Source of the DNA: Hypericum androsaemum
Lineage: Eukaryota > Streptophyta > Magnoliopsida > Malpighiales > Hypericaceae
Reading direction: 5' to 3'
Length of the DNA: 64,000 nt
NCBI GenBank assembly: GCA_963995505.1
Contig: OZ023192.1
Coordinates: forward strand, 8,167,001 to 8,231,000
Below, one piece after another: positions 1 through 13,159 of the stretch. Under the pieces are notes generated by a model. The model saw only the letters and a program-made list of their open reading frames with translations. It was not told where the DNA came from and did not search any database. The position numbers were made by a program, and so were the translations under genes. Every line of letters begins with the position of its first letter. Position 1 is the first letter of the stretch.

Positions 1-368
1 ACATCAACATCTCTTAGAACATCAAGAAGTACCATTCAAAATCAATTAAAATTGAATAATTAAATAAAGGTAATGACAGCTGCAAATGAAGGACTGCAAC
101 TTTAAATGAAATCGACATGTCTACCAGAATAGAAATCAGATTTAGTCTCTAGGCCTAGCCTCTGAGTCAAGATTCTATCAGTAGTTTTCAAGGGGATTCT
201 TACAGTAGTTAGATAACAACAAAAACCAACTGATTTCAGCAGTTTTGATCTAGATGAAATATTATGCATAAAATAAAAGTTTGTGTGCCTCTCGTTTGGA
301 ACTCACAAAAGCTAAACAATATGGAAGGTGAGATGAGCGTTGAAAACCAAACGAAGAAGATGTCTTAC

Positions 369-1896
<1,528 letters not shown>

Positions 1897-2569
1897 CTGA
1901 GAAGCCCAAATTGCCAGCAGACAGACAGACAGGTAGAAGAGAGAGACAGTCGATGTTTGGAGTTTGGTTTGGACAAAGACAATTGCGTTTGCTCTATCTA
2001 TCCTATTTAATTTATTTATTGGTTGGGATAAAAATTCATAACTTCGATATACCTTATGGAATTTTATAATAGATAATAATCTTCACCGCACAATAAAAAA
2101 GCTTAAATCTACACAATTTACCTCATCCAACCTAATCAATTAACTTTTTTGGATTATTCAACTTATGTATAATCCATGCTCGAAAAAATTAGTTACTTTT
2201 TGGATAAATTTTGAACTAATTACATGAATTGAATATATTGTAGTTCCATTCTTTATAAATTCATATTACATGTGCCACATGCGAGGACAACTTACGACTG
2301 ACAAGTCATAAAATTTCACAAATCAAATAGACTGAATATAAAATTTTAAATTACATAGTACACTTTCCCTATTTTATATGAGAACCAATCCACTTATTAA
2401 AAATGAAAATTATTGGCACCTAATTCTCGACTTCCTGTTGCCAAAATAAAGCAAGCATGTGTTTCCCTCGGGATGTGTATTCTAATCACATTATCCACAA
2501 CTTTTTATCTTTCCAGAAGCTTCTTTTTCTTTTTTAAGGATCCAAATGTAAATTTATATTTTTGGGAAA
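1897..2569. other. AACT upstream region, no gene seen
   Basis: AT-rich DNA upstream of the minus-strand AACT start. A C/T-rich leader (tctctctcttctacctgtctgtctgtctg on the minus strand, about 1915-1955, in pieces) would be the 5' UTR. I see no other coding signal. Short open frames here lack any family resemblance. Confidence 0.5.
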
Positions 2570-3035
2570 AGTTTAATTTTCGGCATTGTGGTTTCACATT
2601 TTTTGCGTTCTGATTTTGTGATTACATTTTTTTTCACTTAGAGGTTCGGGATCCTCCCCGAGCCTAAACCTAATCGAACCTAAATACATCGTCATTTTTT
2701 AAGTGATTTGGCAAGCCGTGTTGGATTCTTAAATTGGCTTGACAATGTGAGTTGGCTAGAAATTAAATATCTTTTCTAATTAAATATTTTTTAAAGGATT
2801 GAAAAGAATATTTAATTTCGTGCCAAATCACATTGTCAACCGGATTAAAATTCGATGTGGCATACCAAGTCACCCAAAAAACGACATTGTATTTAAGTTC
2901 ATAGTAGAATTTGCCTCGGGGAGGGTGTCGAGCCTCTAAATGAAAAAAAATGTGACCACAAGATTCAAAAAATCGTTTTAAAGCACATGATCAGGGTGAA
3001 AAAAAGTGAAACCACAAAGAATAAAATTGAATTTT
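2570..3035. mobile_element. Foldback MITE-like inverted repeat
   Basis: The two halves are imperfect inverted copies. The left half has gtggtttcac at 2588-2597 followed by attacattttttttcactta; the right half has the complementary gtgaaaccac at 3006-3015, preceded by aaatgaaaaaaaatgtgacc. Inside these, gaggttcggg...ctccccgag pairs with ctcggggag...gagcctc, and tgatttggc/gacaatgtg pairs with cacattgtc/gccaaatca. The arms are about 200 bp with a short AT-rich loop near 2780. There is no ORF, so this is a non-autonomous hairpin element. A target duplication was not resolved, so superfamily is open. Confidence 0.6.
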
Positions 3036-3339
3036 TTTTCCTTTATTTTTTAACGATCTTGCCACAAACTTTTTTAAGATGCTTTTTGATTAAGAAATAG
3101 AATTGAATGACACAGAGAAAAACAAAGACGTAAAAAATAGACACCGTAGTGTACCTCACTACTACAAATAAACACGCTACTAAATCATGAGATTTGTATT
3201 AAAAAAAGATTATGAGATTTGTCATAGTGGCCACGTCATAAACTCTAAGAGTTGGCAACCAATTGGCTAGGCCTAACCGTACAACTATTCACCAAAGTGT
3301 CAGCTACCAAGCACTAAACCATATGTCATATGCAATTCT

Positions 3340-3890
3340 AGGCTAACGAGTAATGTGCTAATCTAGGAGGAGAGAGAGGAGAGTATAAAATTCTATGTAA
3401 GTTTTTGGTGTATTTCAAATAAGAGGAGGAGGTCCTTTTTATATGGCGGATTTGAGATCCTATTTGCTTCCGAAATAATGGTGGTCATTAATCTCTCTAT
3501 TAACCATGACCAATAAATGAGTCGTTATAACCATTAACGCCTCATATTAACTACGGTCAATAAAATGAGTAGTTACCGGAGTCATAAATCTTGAATTCAT
3601 GATGACCAATAAAACCATATCATTTCGATCCAATTTTCATTCACACCGAGAATTAATTTTTTGTAAGTGTCATTCATCGTTACGAAACTTTCTCAATGTG
3701 TTCCGCATTTATCATATTGAAACCCAAAATCAATTGGCGTGACCCACATTAGCTCAAACTTCCTAAGGAATTATATTTTAATTAGAATTCTCTATCTAAT
3801 TAAACTCTTATGCTCAAACCTAACATACACATTTATGTTACGCCAACCTCCTCAATAGATTAAAAATCCAATTCTCCAACAATCCCTCAC
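3340..3890 (-). mobile_element. Ty1/copia-type LTR remnant with polypurine tract
   Basis: On the minus strand gtgagggat (3882-3890) is followed by tgttggagaattgg (to 3881), the usual polypurine tract plus 5' LTR boundary of plant copia elements. A TATA-like atataaaaagga lies about 440 bp into the LTR (near 3436-3447), as expected for U3. The right boundary is good; the left boundary is uncertain because no second LTR is present. Bases 3891-4119 read like non-coding internal DNA of the same element. No pol sequence remains. Confidence 0.5.
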
Positions 3891-4136
3891 GTGAATGCAA
3901 TTGGCCGATATGCTACGATATAAGCCTACCAATGTTAAATGCAACTTTAGAGTTCTACGAGAAGTTGTTGCTTCAGGAAAGGTGGTTGATAGCATTAAAT
4001 TGTTCGGCATTTTATGTATACCAAGACAAATGTACTCACACAACTCCTTCTCAAATCACTACTCGGTTCTTTCGTTAGGGTTTTATCTTAGAGAAGGAAA
4101 ATCAGAAAGTCTATCTACTATATATTCATAAACACT

Positions 4137-4882
4137 GGTACAGGATATGTTGAGTAATATGGACTTTCGTGTCACTCACATTTATAGGAAAGGCAATACA
4201 TTGGCAGACGCGTTGTCGAAGCTGCATATCAATGCTTGGTGGCCGGATGCTTCTAGTTTCCTGATGAGGTATATGGGAAGGAATTTATCGTTGTTGCCGT
4301 ATTTTCATTTTGTTACTTGATCACTATGGCGATTAGTTTGTGGATGCATGGGACTTTTTGGTTTTGGTTTGGACTTGGAGCTACTCGACCTATTTTTGTA
4401 ATAGGGACCAGCAGTGCTATCAATGTGTACTTCTTTTTTTCCTGTCGGGTGGCGCTGATGGAGTTTTTAATGAGGCCACAGGCTGCAATCATACACTATA
4501 GGTGTGCAGGAGTTGGGTGTGTGTGTTCCTTGAGGGGAAGGGTGGGAGGTTCTCTTGCTAGGGATAACTCAAGGCTAGCGGCAATAGGCGGTCTTCTACT
4601 CGGCTATTGTCAGGCATGAGACTCCCCAGACTGCCAACATGTGAGTTTAGCTGGGTTAGTTGATATGCGACGTTTCCTTAGCCTATTGGCTGGGGGTGTC
4701 ACTCTGATTGCCCGACTTATGAGATCCAGCGGATTAGGCCATCGAGGAGTGTGTGTCCCTCGAGGTTGGAGGGTTTGTGAGGGTCCCCTATATTTGGGAA
4801 CCTCGAGACTAGCGAGGTTAGGTCTTTGAACAATTTGTAATATTTTCTTTTTATTTATGAAGTTTCTTTTGCCAAAAAAAAA
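4137..4882 (+). mobile_element. 5'-truncated LINE (L1-type) with RNase H tail and poly-A
   Basis: A 746-bp insertion bounded by a perfect 17-bp target-site duplication, atatattcataaacact, at 4120-4136 and 4883-4899. It ends in a poly-A run directly before the second copy. The open frame 4147-4320 (58 codons with stop) carries the C-terminal RNase H-type motif HIYRKGNTLADALSKL seen at the end of plant LINE ORF2. The rest (4321-4870) is 3' UTR, including ttttaatgaggc, which recurs in the other two LINE tails of this window. 5' truncation is normal for target-primed reverse transcription. Confidence 0.85.
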
Positions 4883-5106
4883 ATATATTCATAAACACTA
4901 ACTCTAGTTTAGTTTAATTACAATTAAATCATTACATTTTCTATTTTTAGGACTTTCTAATTTCTATTAAGCCATGACATTCAAGGTACCCCCTTGTTAG
5001 CTAGCATTTCCAGTAATAGGTAAGATAAAATCGTTATCCACACTCACTAGGTATAGTATATCTCCCTTCCCCACTCTTAGATAGCCAAGGGAAGGGAAGT
5101 GCAGCC

Positions 5107-8100
5107 ATGGACATGATGTCATTTCCAGGCACCACCATACACTCTTCTTCTCCACCAACGCCGTCCTTCTCAAAAACCCACTTGGGCAGCCCCTTCCCCT
5201 CCCAAAACCTCCTTAGCCACTATTGGAGGAGGAGGAACCAAAAGGGTTCTTCGTTTTGTGGGCGTTCTCCGGTGAGCTGTCTCCTTGGCGCTCCCTCCTC
5301 CGCGTTTGTGCTCCCCAAGTCTCCACCAAGAGAGCTTAAAGACAAAGACAAGGACATGCCCAAGATTGATAAGAGCGGCAGGTTTTGTAGCCCCAGAGCC
5401 GCCCGGGAGCTTGCTCTGTATGTATTCTCTATAACCCTCTATGGTATCAGAGTGGGGTGCCCATTGTTGTGCTCGCACGACCCCTCACTTCTCGCACATT
5501 GGCGAAGTCAAAACCTGTGCAATCTTCGACCCGATGGGTCAGTGGGATAGGCTAGTTTATAAGTGTTGAAAATCCACGAACCCATTGCCTTAAAGTTTTG
5601 GGTTGGATATGAAGATTCTAACGCCCTCTTGAACCAAATCTGTCTACTAAAATGGTTTCTTCCCTAACACATTATCGAAGACTTCTAATCCTTGGATTAA
5701 TTGTACTTGCTAGAATGATAATCTATACCTCCTGCTTAGAAGGGACCAACCCAGTTCGAGTATTTGAGAACCGAGTTAATGCTAGTAGAGGTAATTGATT
5801 TGACCTCCCTCTCCCCCAATACTTGCCTCAAAGTTATCCTCCTATTGACTTGCTTCTTTTTGTTTAAATATACAGAGGCAGGTTATCAATTCCACCAGAA
5901 TTCCTTAATGGATTACAATCACATGAGCTTTGGAGGACCCCCGGTCACCGCTGATTCCTTTGAAGAAGCTAAAAAGCTTCAGATTCATGATGACAAAGAG
6001 TCTGCAATTGGTGAATGAAAAACAAGCTTAATGGCCCGCTGTAGTTTTAATAGGAACTTTGTTTTGACTGCAACTTCTTCGTTAGCTTTTCTGTAGTTTG
6101 AGTTAACTAAATTTAACTGTTTGCTTACTAAGTGTCGTCAGTTCTTTATTGGTCTGACAATTTACCTTAAAAAAGGAATCAATACCAGTCGAGGGCGTTA
6201 ATACAAAAACACTTTTTCTGGGTCTCGAAAGGCGGTTTTTCAAGATACAAGAGCTCTTTGATTATGCACCTTTGCGTAGATGAAAGATTTATCGCTTTGT
6301 CCCATTGTAACTTGGTATTTTGTAATTTTGACAGTAGTGGACACTTGCCTTGTTAAACTCAAATTTTTTCCTTTTGAAAATTTCAAAGTGACACTGTCAT
6401 CATCTTTTATTCTGTTGGATATGATATACGAAGTCCATGACTAGCTAGCTGTGCTATTTCTCCGTTCGCCAGATAAGGGAAATGTGTCATGTATCGCTTT
6501 CTAGTAATGATTGTGACTAACTTCTTCTTCTTTCCATGGACTGTTTAATGGAAACTCCAATCACTACTGTTGTCTAGAGATAAACTAGAGACTTTTGAAT
6601 CATCGTTGCCTTCTGCCTTTTATTGTTCATCTTGAAGCCCTTCTTTTCCTCAAACCCCTTTTATGCCATTCTAAATATTTTTCACTTGTTGTTTCAGAAG
6701 CTGAGGTCCTCTTAGCTCCTCCGAAATTGGTCTACAGCAAATTACTTCTGCGGTAATCCTTTGGTTACTGCTGTTTGTTAACTTTGACATTTAAGCCGCG
6801 GAGTGGCTGGCATAGAACTACTCTATGTTTGCTGCAGAGTTTTGATTTTTGTTCAAACTGAATTTCTCTGCTTTTGACAGTTTCACAAGGAAACTTCTGG
6901 TGGCAGTTGTGGAGAAATGGGGGACCCATGTTGTTGCCATCAACAAGATAGCCCCACCAATCTGGAAGGTCAGACTATACTGACTTTATTGCTTGAAATT
7001 TTGTCGATCACATTTCATCTGTTGCGAATCTTTGTCACTCACTTCTTAAGAACTGTCGGTCTCTTATAACCTGTTTTCTGGGAAGACATTTGATAGTTTC
7101 TCTTATATGTAAATGTTGAGATTCTGAATGACTTCAAGGAGTTGATACTTCCCAATGTTGAATGTATGTCAACCTGCCGTTGCTTTGAATAAAGTGTTCT
7201 CTGAAGCAGGGTGACTACGTTTTCTAAAATGATGATGAGAAACTGGACAGAAAAAGTGAAAAGTATAGTTCTTTTAGGGGCACCCAACAAAAAAATTGAT
7301 CTCATGCATTATCAACTGAATGTGCAGCCACTAGTCTTCATTTTTTTTTCTCGGATGCAACTTCAATAGTTGAACGTCTTTGAATACTTATAATTGCTTG
7401 ATGGGATATTTCATGTGGTACGTGATGTTTTCCTTCCTTTCACTGGTTTCACCCTTAAAGTTTCTATGCCGTTCTAATCCGTCTCAGATGGTTTCCTAAC
7501 TCTGGCAAGTGATTGCTCTGTTATGGATGCACTTGACGATGTTTTGAGTGCAATTACTTCATGTGACATGGGCCAAATTACTGGATCTTGGATGTTTTCT
7601 ACTGTGTTTGGCATTTACTCCTTTCTTTGGCAAGTTATAGGTGTGGTATGGGTGCACTTTTGTTGCATTTCTTAAAATATTTCACATTCCTAGAATCCGT
7701 TTCCGTTCTTTTTGGGTTCAGTGATGACTTTGTTAATGAGAAAGTTAAAGAAAGTCATTTACGCTCTGTTTACTGATAAAAACCCGAGAGGAAAAAAAAT
7801 AGAATGAAAGAAAATTAGATGCGATTGTTTTAAAGTGGTTGTTAGTCTTGAATCTTCTGTCTCATCCTTAATTGATGAAGTCAAGTGGTTAACCTGCAGA
7901 ATGAGCCAGCTGGAAGAATCCTGGAGTTCTCTATTCTCCACATGGCTATGTCGGAGATTACAGTGCTTGGCACCGGACATCCGATTGTCATTAATGAGGT
8001 AATTCTATTTTTCACCAGCAAAGTTAATTGTACAAATTGTATTCCGTGCTTGTCAAGGCTAGCTTTGAAGTCCTCAACCTGTTTTTATATGTGGTGTATT

Positions 8101-8217
8101 AAGGCTGTAGATCTCGCTAAACGGTTTTGCGACGGGGGGGCGCCGCGCATAATAAATGGTTGTCTGAGGACTTTCATGAAGGATCTTTCAGAGACTCAAG
8201 CACGGGGGTCTAGATGA
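5107..8217 (+). CDS. Plastid-type NusB-domain antitermination protein, seven exons, complete
   Basis: Exons: 5107-5417, 5714-5790, 5876-6010, 6698-6752, 6881-6968, 7900-7998 and 8104-8217 (TGA at 8215-8217). All junctions keep frame; the sum is 879 nt, 292 codons plus stop. The first 70 residues are rich in Ser, Thr and Pro, as in a chloroplast transit peptide (inference). The NusB-like fold follows from about residue 95: RAARELAL, IIYTSCLEGTNPVRVFE, DYNHMSFGGPP, APPKLVYSKLLLR, FTRKLLVAVVEKW, NEPAGRILEFSILHMAMSEI and AVDLAKRFCDGGAPRIINGC. Bacterial NusB binds boxA RNA with S10 (NusE) in rRNA antitermination; plant homologues are nuclear-encoded and predicted plastid proteins. I chose the first ATG; the next, two codons on, is possible. 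Intron 1 contains a TRIM remnant, and the exon 7 acceptor is plain AAG. Exon 2 (77 bp) is weakly visible and was placed by homology. Confidence 0.9.
5434..5645 (+). mobile_element. TRIM-like retrotransposon remnant in NusB intron 1
   Basis: The stretch opens with tggtatcagag (initiator-tRNA primer site) at about 5440 and continues with tgttgtgctcgcacg, acccgatggg, agtttataagtg and ccttaaagttttgggttgg. The same words occur in the same order at 57392-57640, where a polypurine tract and LTR start are clearer. So this is internal DNA plus part of the 3' LTR of a short non-coding LTR element. It lies between the splice donor at 5418 and acceptor at 5713 and does not disturb them. Confidence 0.65.
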
Positions 8218-10151
8218 ATTTGTAGAGTTGAGATCAACTATCCGGTTGTTTTATAATCCGAGGAGAGGTAGCTGAAGCACTTTGGTAATCGGCTAAAGCT
8301 CAACTATGGAAAGCTTTCTGAGTGGCCTTCTTCCCAGGCTGTATGTATGTATGTATGTATATGTATGTATGTATGTATGGCGGGGAGACGAACGATCTTC
8401 TCATGGTTTCTATTGTACTAATTTTTGAGCCCTAGGAGGTTTTAAGATTGAGCATCTGCAGCTCGGGAAGTTGTATTTTGTCTAGACACCAAAAGAAATG
8501 ATATTGTAGTAGTAGTATGTGTTCAATCGTATCGTTGCATCACTTTTTAGCTCAAAACTGTTCTTTAGGTTGCTGCCAAGGAAGTGCTCTAGGGTTAATT
8601 ACACATTTGTCTGCACATATTTCACAGCACAATTTAATTAATATAAAAGAATTAAATTTGTACAAAACTGTTAAAACGCACTAAATAAATACGAGAAAAG
8701 CACGAGATTGTGCTGTGAAATAGGAACCTGAAAATTTCGAAATCAAGTGAGAGCACTCGTGGATGACTAAATAGAGGAAGAGCTTCTGAAAGAGCTAGAA
8801 GCAACGAGAAAACACAAGGAAGAGATCAAGGAGCAAGAAAAATTCATCTTTTGCATAAATGAATTCATATTGACAAATGATGTGCATAAATTCTAGCAGA
8901 AGTGAAGAGTATGAAGAAGATTCCGATGAATTGAGTTTTGGTGATTCTGATGATGACGAAGATAAGCTTCATAGTTGAAGTTGCAATAGCCACTTGCGAT
9001 ACAAGTTCGGAGTTCTACACGGCAACAAGTTCGAACTCAAGAGTTCGAATCAGAACGAGAACCGTAATACCAGATTACGTTGCTGCTGTTATTTGTTTTT
9101 GCCCTGCAAAACCTTTAACTTTGGGTGCTACATGATTATGATTATGTACTAAAGTTTGTTTCCTCATGGTTGAAGCTTATGCTAAGCGAAATGGTTATTT
9201 CAATTTGCCTGCTCAGGGTCAGGGATTCTCTCACGTGTTTATTTTTTTTTTCCTCCTGAAATTGTAGATTACTACTAAAACCGTCAATGCCTAAGCCTTG
9301 GATCTACCATTTAGAGAAACCAGTTTCTCAGAATCCAGGTCAATTGGCGGAGAGATTGTTGCAGTTTAAATTTTAAAATAAGGGTCCCAAAAAAAACATT
9401 GTTAAAACTTAGCAGAAATAGTTTTATTACCATTCGAGGTCGTTTTTAGTATTTCGTAATGGTGTCTGAATATGATGAAATGCGTTCTACAGCTTAAATG
9501 GCCAGCCCAATCATGTATATCCAATTTGGGTAAACAAAGAGCACAGAACTGGAGCCATGGGCTATATTGGGTTTTTTGTTTGGAATGGGCCATTGACCTA
9601 CGAACCACTAATACTATAGGCCTATAGCAAAATGCGAATAAGCCCACAAAACAAAACACACAAGAATGTTAATGGGAAATTAAATTACACATCAACAAAT
9701 CAAGATATTTTAATTTCATAATTTTATTTTACAGTAATGTTAAATATAACATTAGATACATATCTAAACACCCTTCCAACAAAAAAAACATATATGAATA
9801 TCCTCAAGTATAATTTGAAAATTTTCGGTTTACATTTTTTTGGGAAATAAATATGAAAAATGACGCTTCCGCTCTTATGTTTGTTTAATTAATTTCCGAT
9901 TTATTATGTAATTTTATTAAGATACTTGACCATATTTTTGTCGAAAAAATTATACAAAAAATGAGGGACAGATTTTTTTGAGAGAGAAATGGGGGGATAG
10001 ATTGGGTGCTGCACCAAGTGGACAAGGAGAGGGACAAGGGACTTTAATGGCAAACTTGTAATATGAGGCAAACTTGCACGGTTCATCGCTGCTCACGCCC
10101 TCACCTCTCCACTTTGCCAATGAGTTGGGCGAGCTGCAAACCTAGGGGTTG
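8218..10151. other. NusB 3' UTR and intergenic DNA, no gene recognised
   Basis: The first few hundred bases after the NusB stop are presumably 3' UTR. A run of Glu/Lys-rich codons near 8770-8860 (EEELLKELEATRKHKEEIKE in one plus-strand frame) looks like a decayed coiled-coil exon, but a stop lies just before it and I cannot name a family. The remainder is AT-rich with no coding or repeat signal I can support. It ends at the Athila target site (10152-10156). Confidence 0.45.
8341..8379. repeat. (GTAT)n microsatellite in the NusB 3' UTR
   Basis: Nine or so tetranucleotide units with one interruption (tatatg). It begins about 125 bp after the NusB stop codon, so it is probably transcribed. Confidence 0.9.
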
Positions 10152-10156
10152 ACGTC

Positions 10157-11574
10157 TGAAAGGAAGCTTTTTCACCCCCCTTGCAATAATGAGTAAGTAA
10201 GGGATTGTCGTCCCACAAGGACTAAGTTCTAGGCCGCAAACTCGACTTCACCACTAGTGTAGGACTAAATGAGAAGGTTTTGTCAAGTCTAAACACACAA
10301 TCTATTAGTCGAAATAATACTACTACTAAATAAGATGATTTTACAAATAAAATAAGAGTGGGCAAGGTACCAATGACAAACTAAATGACCAAACAATTCA
10401 AGGGGTTTACTAACTTCGCGTTATGATCCGAGTGTTTCTAAGGCAACTAATCTATGCTCTCGCCATAAATTAGTCTAAAATGATCATTCACTAGGCCTAG
10501 ATGAACTAAATGCGCCTTCGCCACAAAATAGCCACCTAACCTAACTAACAACCAAATATAATCTCCACTCCAAGGACACCCAATCACCTAATGAGATCTC
10601 TCATCAAAAGATAACTAGTCAACTAGTCCAAAGGTCCATTAATCCTAACCCCTCTCGACGATTAGCATTAAACAACTCATAGTCAAGGTGATAAACCAAA
10701 ACTAAGCTTTAAGCTCCAAAACTAGAACATAATCCTAAGCATTTAAACCCCCTAAACCATATGCTAAATAGATGTCAAGGCACCCAACCCACTAATCAAC
10801 TACTCACACATATTCACCAAATAGCTCAACATATTCATTAAACTATGCAAGCAAAACATGAACAAAAGAGGGAGTAAGAGAAAGCTCAAGATGATCTTCA
10901 AAGCTTCTTCAATATCCTCCTTTCCAAGGTTCACCAAGTTTTCTTCCAAGATGGAAGAGTTAGTGGATAGTTGTTATCAAAATATCTAATGTCTATCTAA
11001 AGGAAAGCCAAGCAAAGGCTTTTATACAAGATTTTTCCCCCCAAAATGTCTCAACCACGAAATTACAATTAAAGCCCAAAATGGGCCCAAAACAAGTCTT
11101 CAAATTCGGCCCACTTGTGATGAAATCTTGACAGAATTGGACCACGACATTGAATCCAGCGTTCTCCCCTCTTAGACTCCGAATTTGAAGAAGACCATTA
11201 GAGACAAAGTTGTAGCCCCGGATGTCTTATTTCCAGAGCCATCTCACTCGTCTCCATCGGACTTCGGATGAGAAAGTTATCAGCATTGGAGTCACAAGAG
11301 GTCCACCTCGCCCATGTCTTCGAGGTCTCGATTAAGCGTCCTTCCTCCCAGCAAATCAAATTGCATACGATGACCCAAGGTGACTTCACTTCCTCCACTT
11401 CACCTCACCAAATCTCCTAGCATGAAGAAAATACAACAAAAACCTAAGACTACACTAAAACAAACAATGCACGATAAATGACATTACGATAATGAAGAAC
11501 AAACAAAAGCAATAGAAAAAATGGTAAATCTACTCTAAAATAAACACAAAAGATGAGTGTTTCCACACTCATCA
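10157..11574 (-). repeat. Athila 3' LTR (left copy)
   Basis: 1418 bp; in plus-strand order it opens with tgaaaggaag and closes with cactcatca. It matches the copy at 20758-22176 throughout with scattered substitutions and a few small indels (for example six versus nine C in the early C-run). Confidence 0.95.
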
Positions 11575-11590
11575 CACCCCCACACTTGAA
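11575..11590 (-). promoter_or_regulatory. Athila polypurine tract next to the 3' LTR
   Basis: Minus strand ttcaagtgtgggggtg directly abuts the left (3') LTR. Position and G-run fit the plus-strand primer site of a gypsy element. Confidence 0.7.
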
Positions 11591-13159
11591 TCATTGCTTG
11601 TCCCCAAGCAAAGCTCAACACATGAAAAACGAAAACAACATCACACAAAAAGGAAAAACACAGCAAGGAATAGACTTGGCATGACAAGTTCACAATTTAA
11701 CTTCCCTAAAAACTTCAAGCTCACATCAAAAAGACCACCCCACAACCTTGCTAGTTCATCAACCCAAACACAAAGAGTAAGACCCGGTAGACACCTCACC
11801 ACTCGGTGGTTTAATCAAGTGTTATCACTATGTAAAAGACACTACAAGGTTAACCACTCAGAGGTTCAGAAATTTTTAGCTCACGATTTGTAAGTAGCCA
11901 ACTTCCTATCTCTCGCGTACATGACCGATGTCTTTCAAAATATCCTACGTCCTACTCAACAGTGTCTCAAAGTCGTGTGGTTGCTCGTGAATTCAATCGG
12001 GTTGTAATGGGGCTAAGGTATTGGTGAGATAATATATATGGATAGTAGTTAAACCACCCAATCCGAGGACTTGTTGCCAAAGCATTCTAGTCTCTCGTTT
12101 ATTCTAACGTTCCTCACCATAAATAATTAAAGCACTCTCAAAATTCACCCATTTCCTAAGACCGCGTAGCACGAGTTATGCCAATAATTAATGCCTTATT
12201 CAACCTTCACTTCCCTTTCTTTCTTTTCTTTTTTTCTTTTTTTTCATTTTTTTTCATTTTTCTTTTTCAACAATCATAAACTTGGCATTTTCTAGGCAAA
12301 AATTCGGCTTCTTTGTATGGCCTCTCAATTACCCAAATTCCCAATAAATTAACCCATATGAACACTAAGCTACCAACTAAACCCAATACATAACATCCCC
12401 AAAAGGTGTAAACCTATGTGTCCTCGGATCGGATGACCAAAGGTCAGGAGGATGGTGGATATAAAGCTTAAAGTTGGTTTTACATATAATATGATCAAAG
12501 AATGGCTAGGCTCAATGGGTTAAAACAATGGATATAAAGGTTCTTGGCTCTAAAGCTCTAGGCTCAATTTCAAAGGATTAGCCCCCGTCATTCACTAACG
12601 CCACACAACCAAGACCATGTCAAGTACTAGTAGGATATCTTGATCAACCGGACTCATGTAGGCACCTCATGAATGAATGAAGACGGTTGTCTCCTCCTTC
12701 GGCTCAAAGTTACTCACAAGGTCATTTGTCAACCCTCTAGTCAAATCTACATAGTGAGACCACTGGTCTAAGCAACCGAGGGTGAGGCTTCTACAAGTTC
12801 TTAGGCCTTGTGTTTGAGTTTATTTCCTAACTAGATGTGTGGTAAGCTTGTAACACAAGTTAAAGAATTTTGAGGGGGGTAAAACCTTTGAAAAATCATG
12901 CCAAATCAATGCCTAACAAAACAACCTAGACCTAAACACACAAAGGATTCCTAAGTGGAACCACACCCCCACACTTGAAAAACACATTGTCCTCAAGGTG
13001 TAGGGAGTACATAAACATCTAAACAAATAAGCTATACTAACAAACTCATTAACAACCAAGCATGAACATCAATCAAACATGAAGAACAAGACATCACAAA
13101 GACATATAGAAAACTCAAGACATCACGAAGACAAGAAAATACTAAAGAAAAACAAAGTG
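11591..13159 (-). other. Athila 3' non-coding region
   Basis: About 1.6 kb between the env-like frame and the polypurine tract with no ORF I can support. It contains a long T-rich low-complexity tract on the plus strand (about 12208-12270). Long non-coding 3' regions are usual in Athila elements. Confidence 0.7.
12964..12979 (-). promoter_or_regulatory. Second, internal polypurine-tract-like copy in the Athila element
   Basis: Plus-strand cacccccacacttgaa is identical over 16 bp to the tract beside the 3' LTR (11575-11590). It lies about 1.4 kb further inside, just 3' of the env-like region. It could prime extra plus strands or mark an old boundary; function is inferred only. Confidence 0.5.

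Noticed and set aside
4317..4829. Plus-strand open frames of 100 and 62 codons
   Set aside because: They lie in the LINE 3' UTR after the ORF2 stop; no protein similarity.
5764..6018. 84-aa open frame as a separate gene
   Set aside because: It is exon 3 of the NusB-type gene read through flanking intron on both sides.
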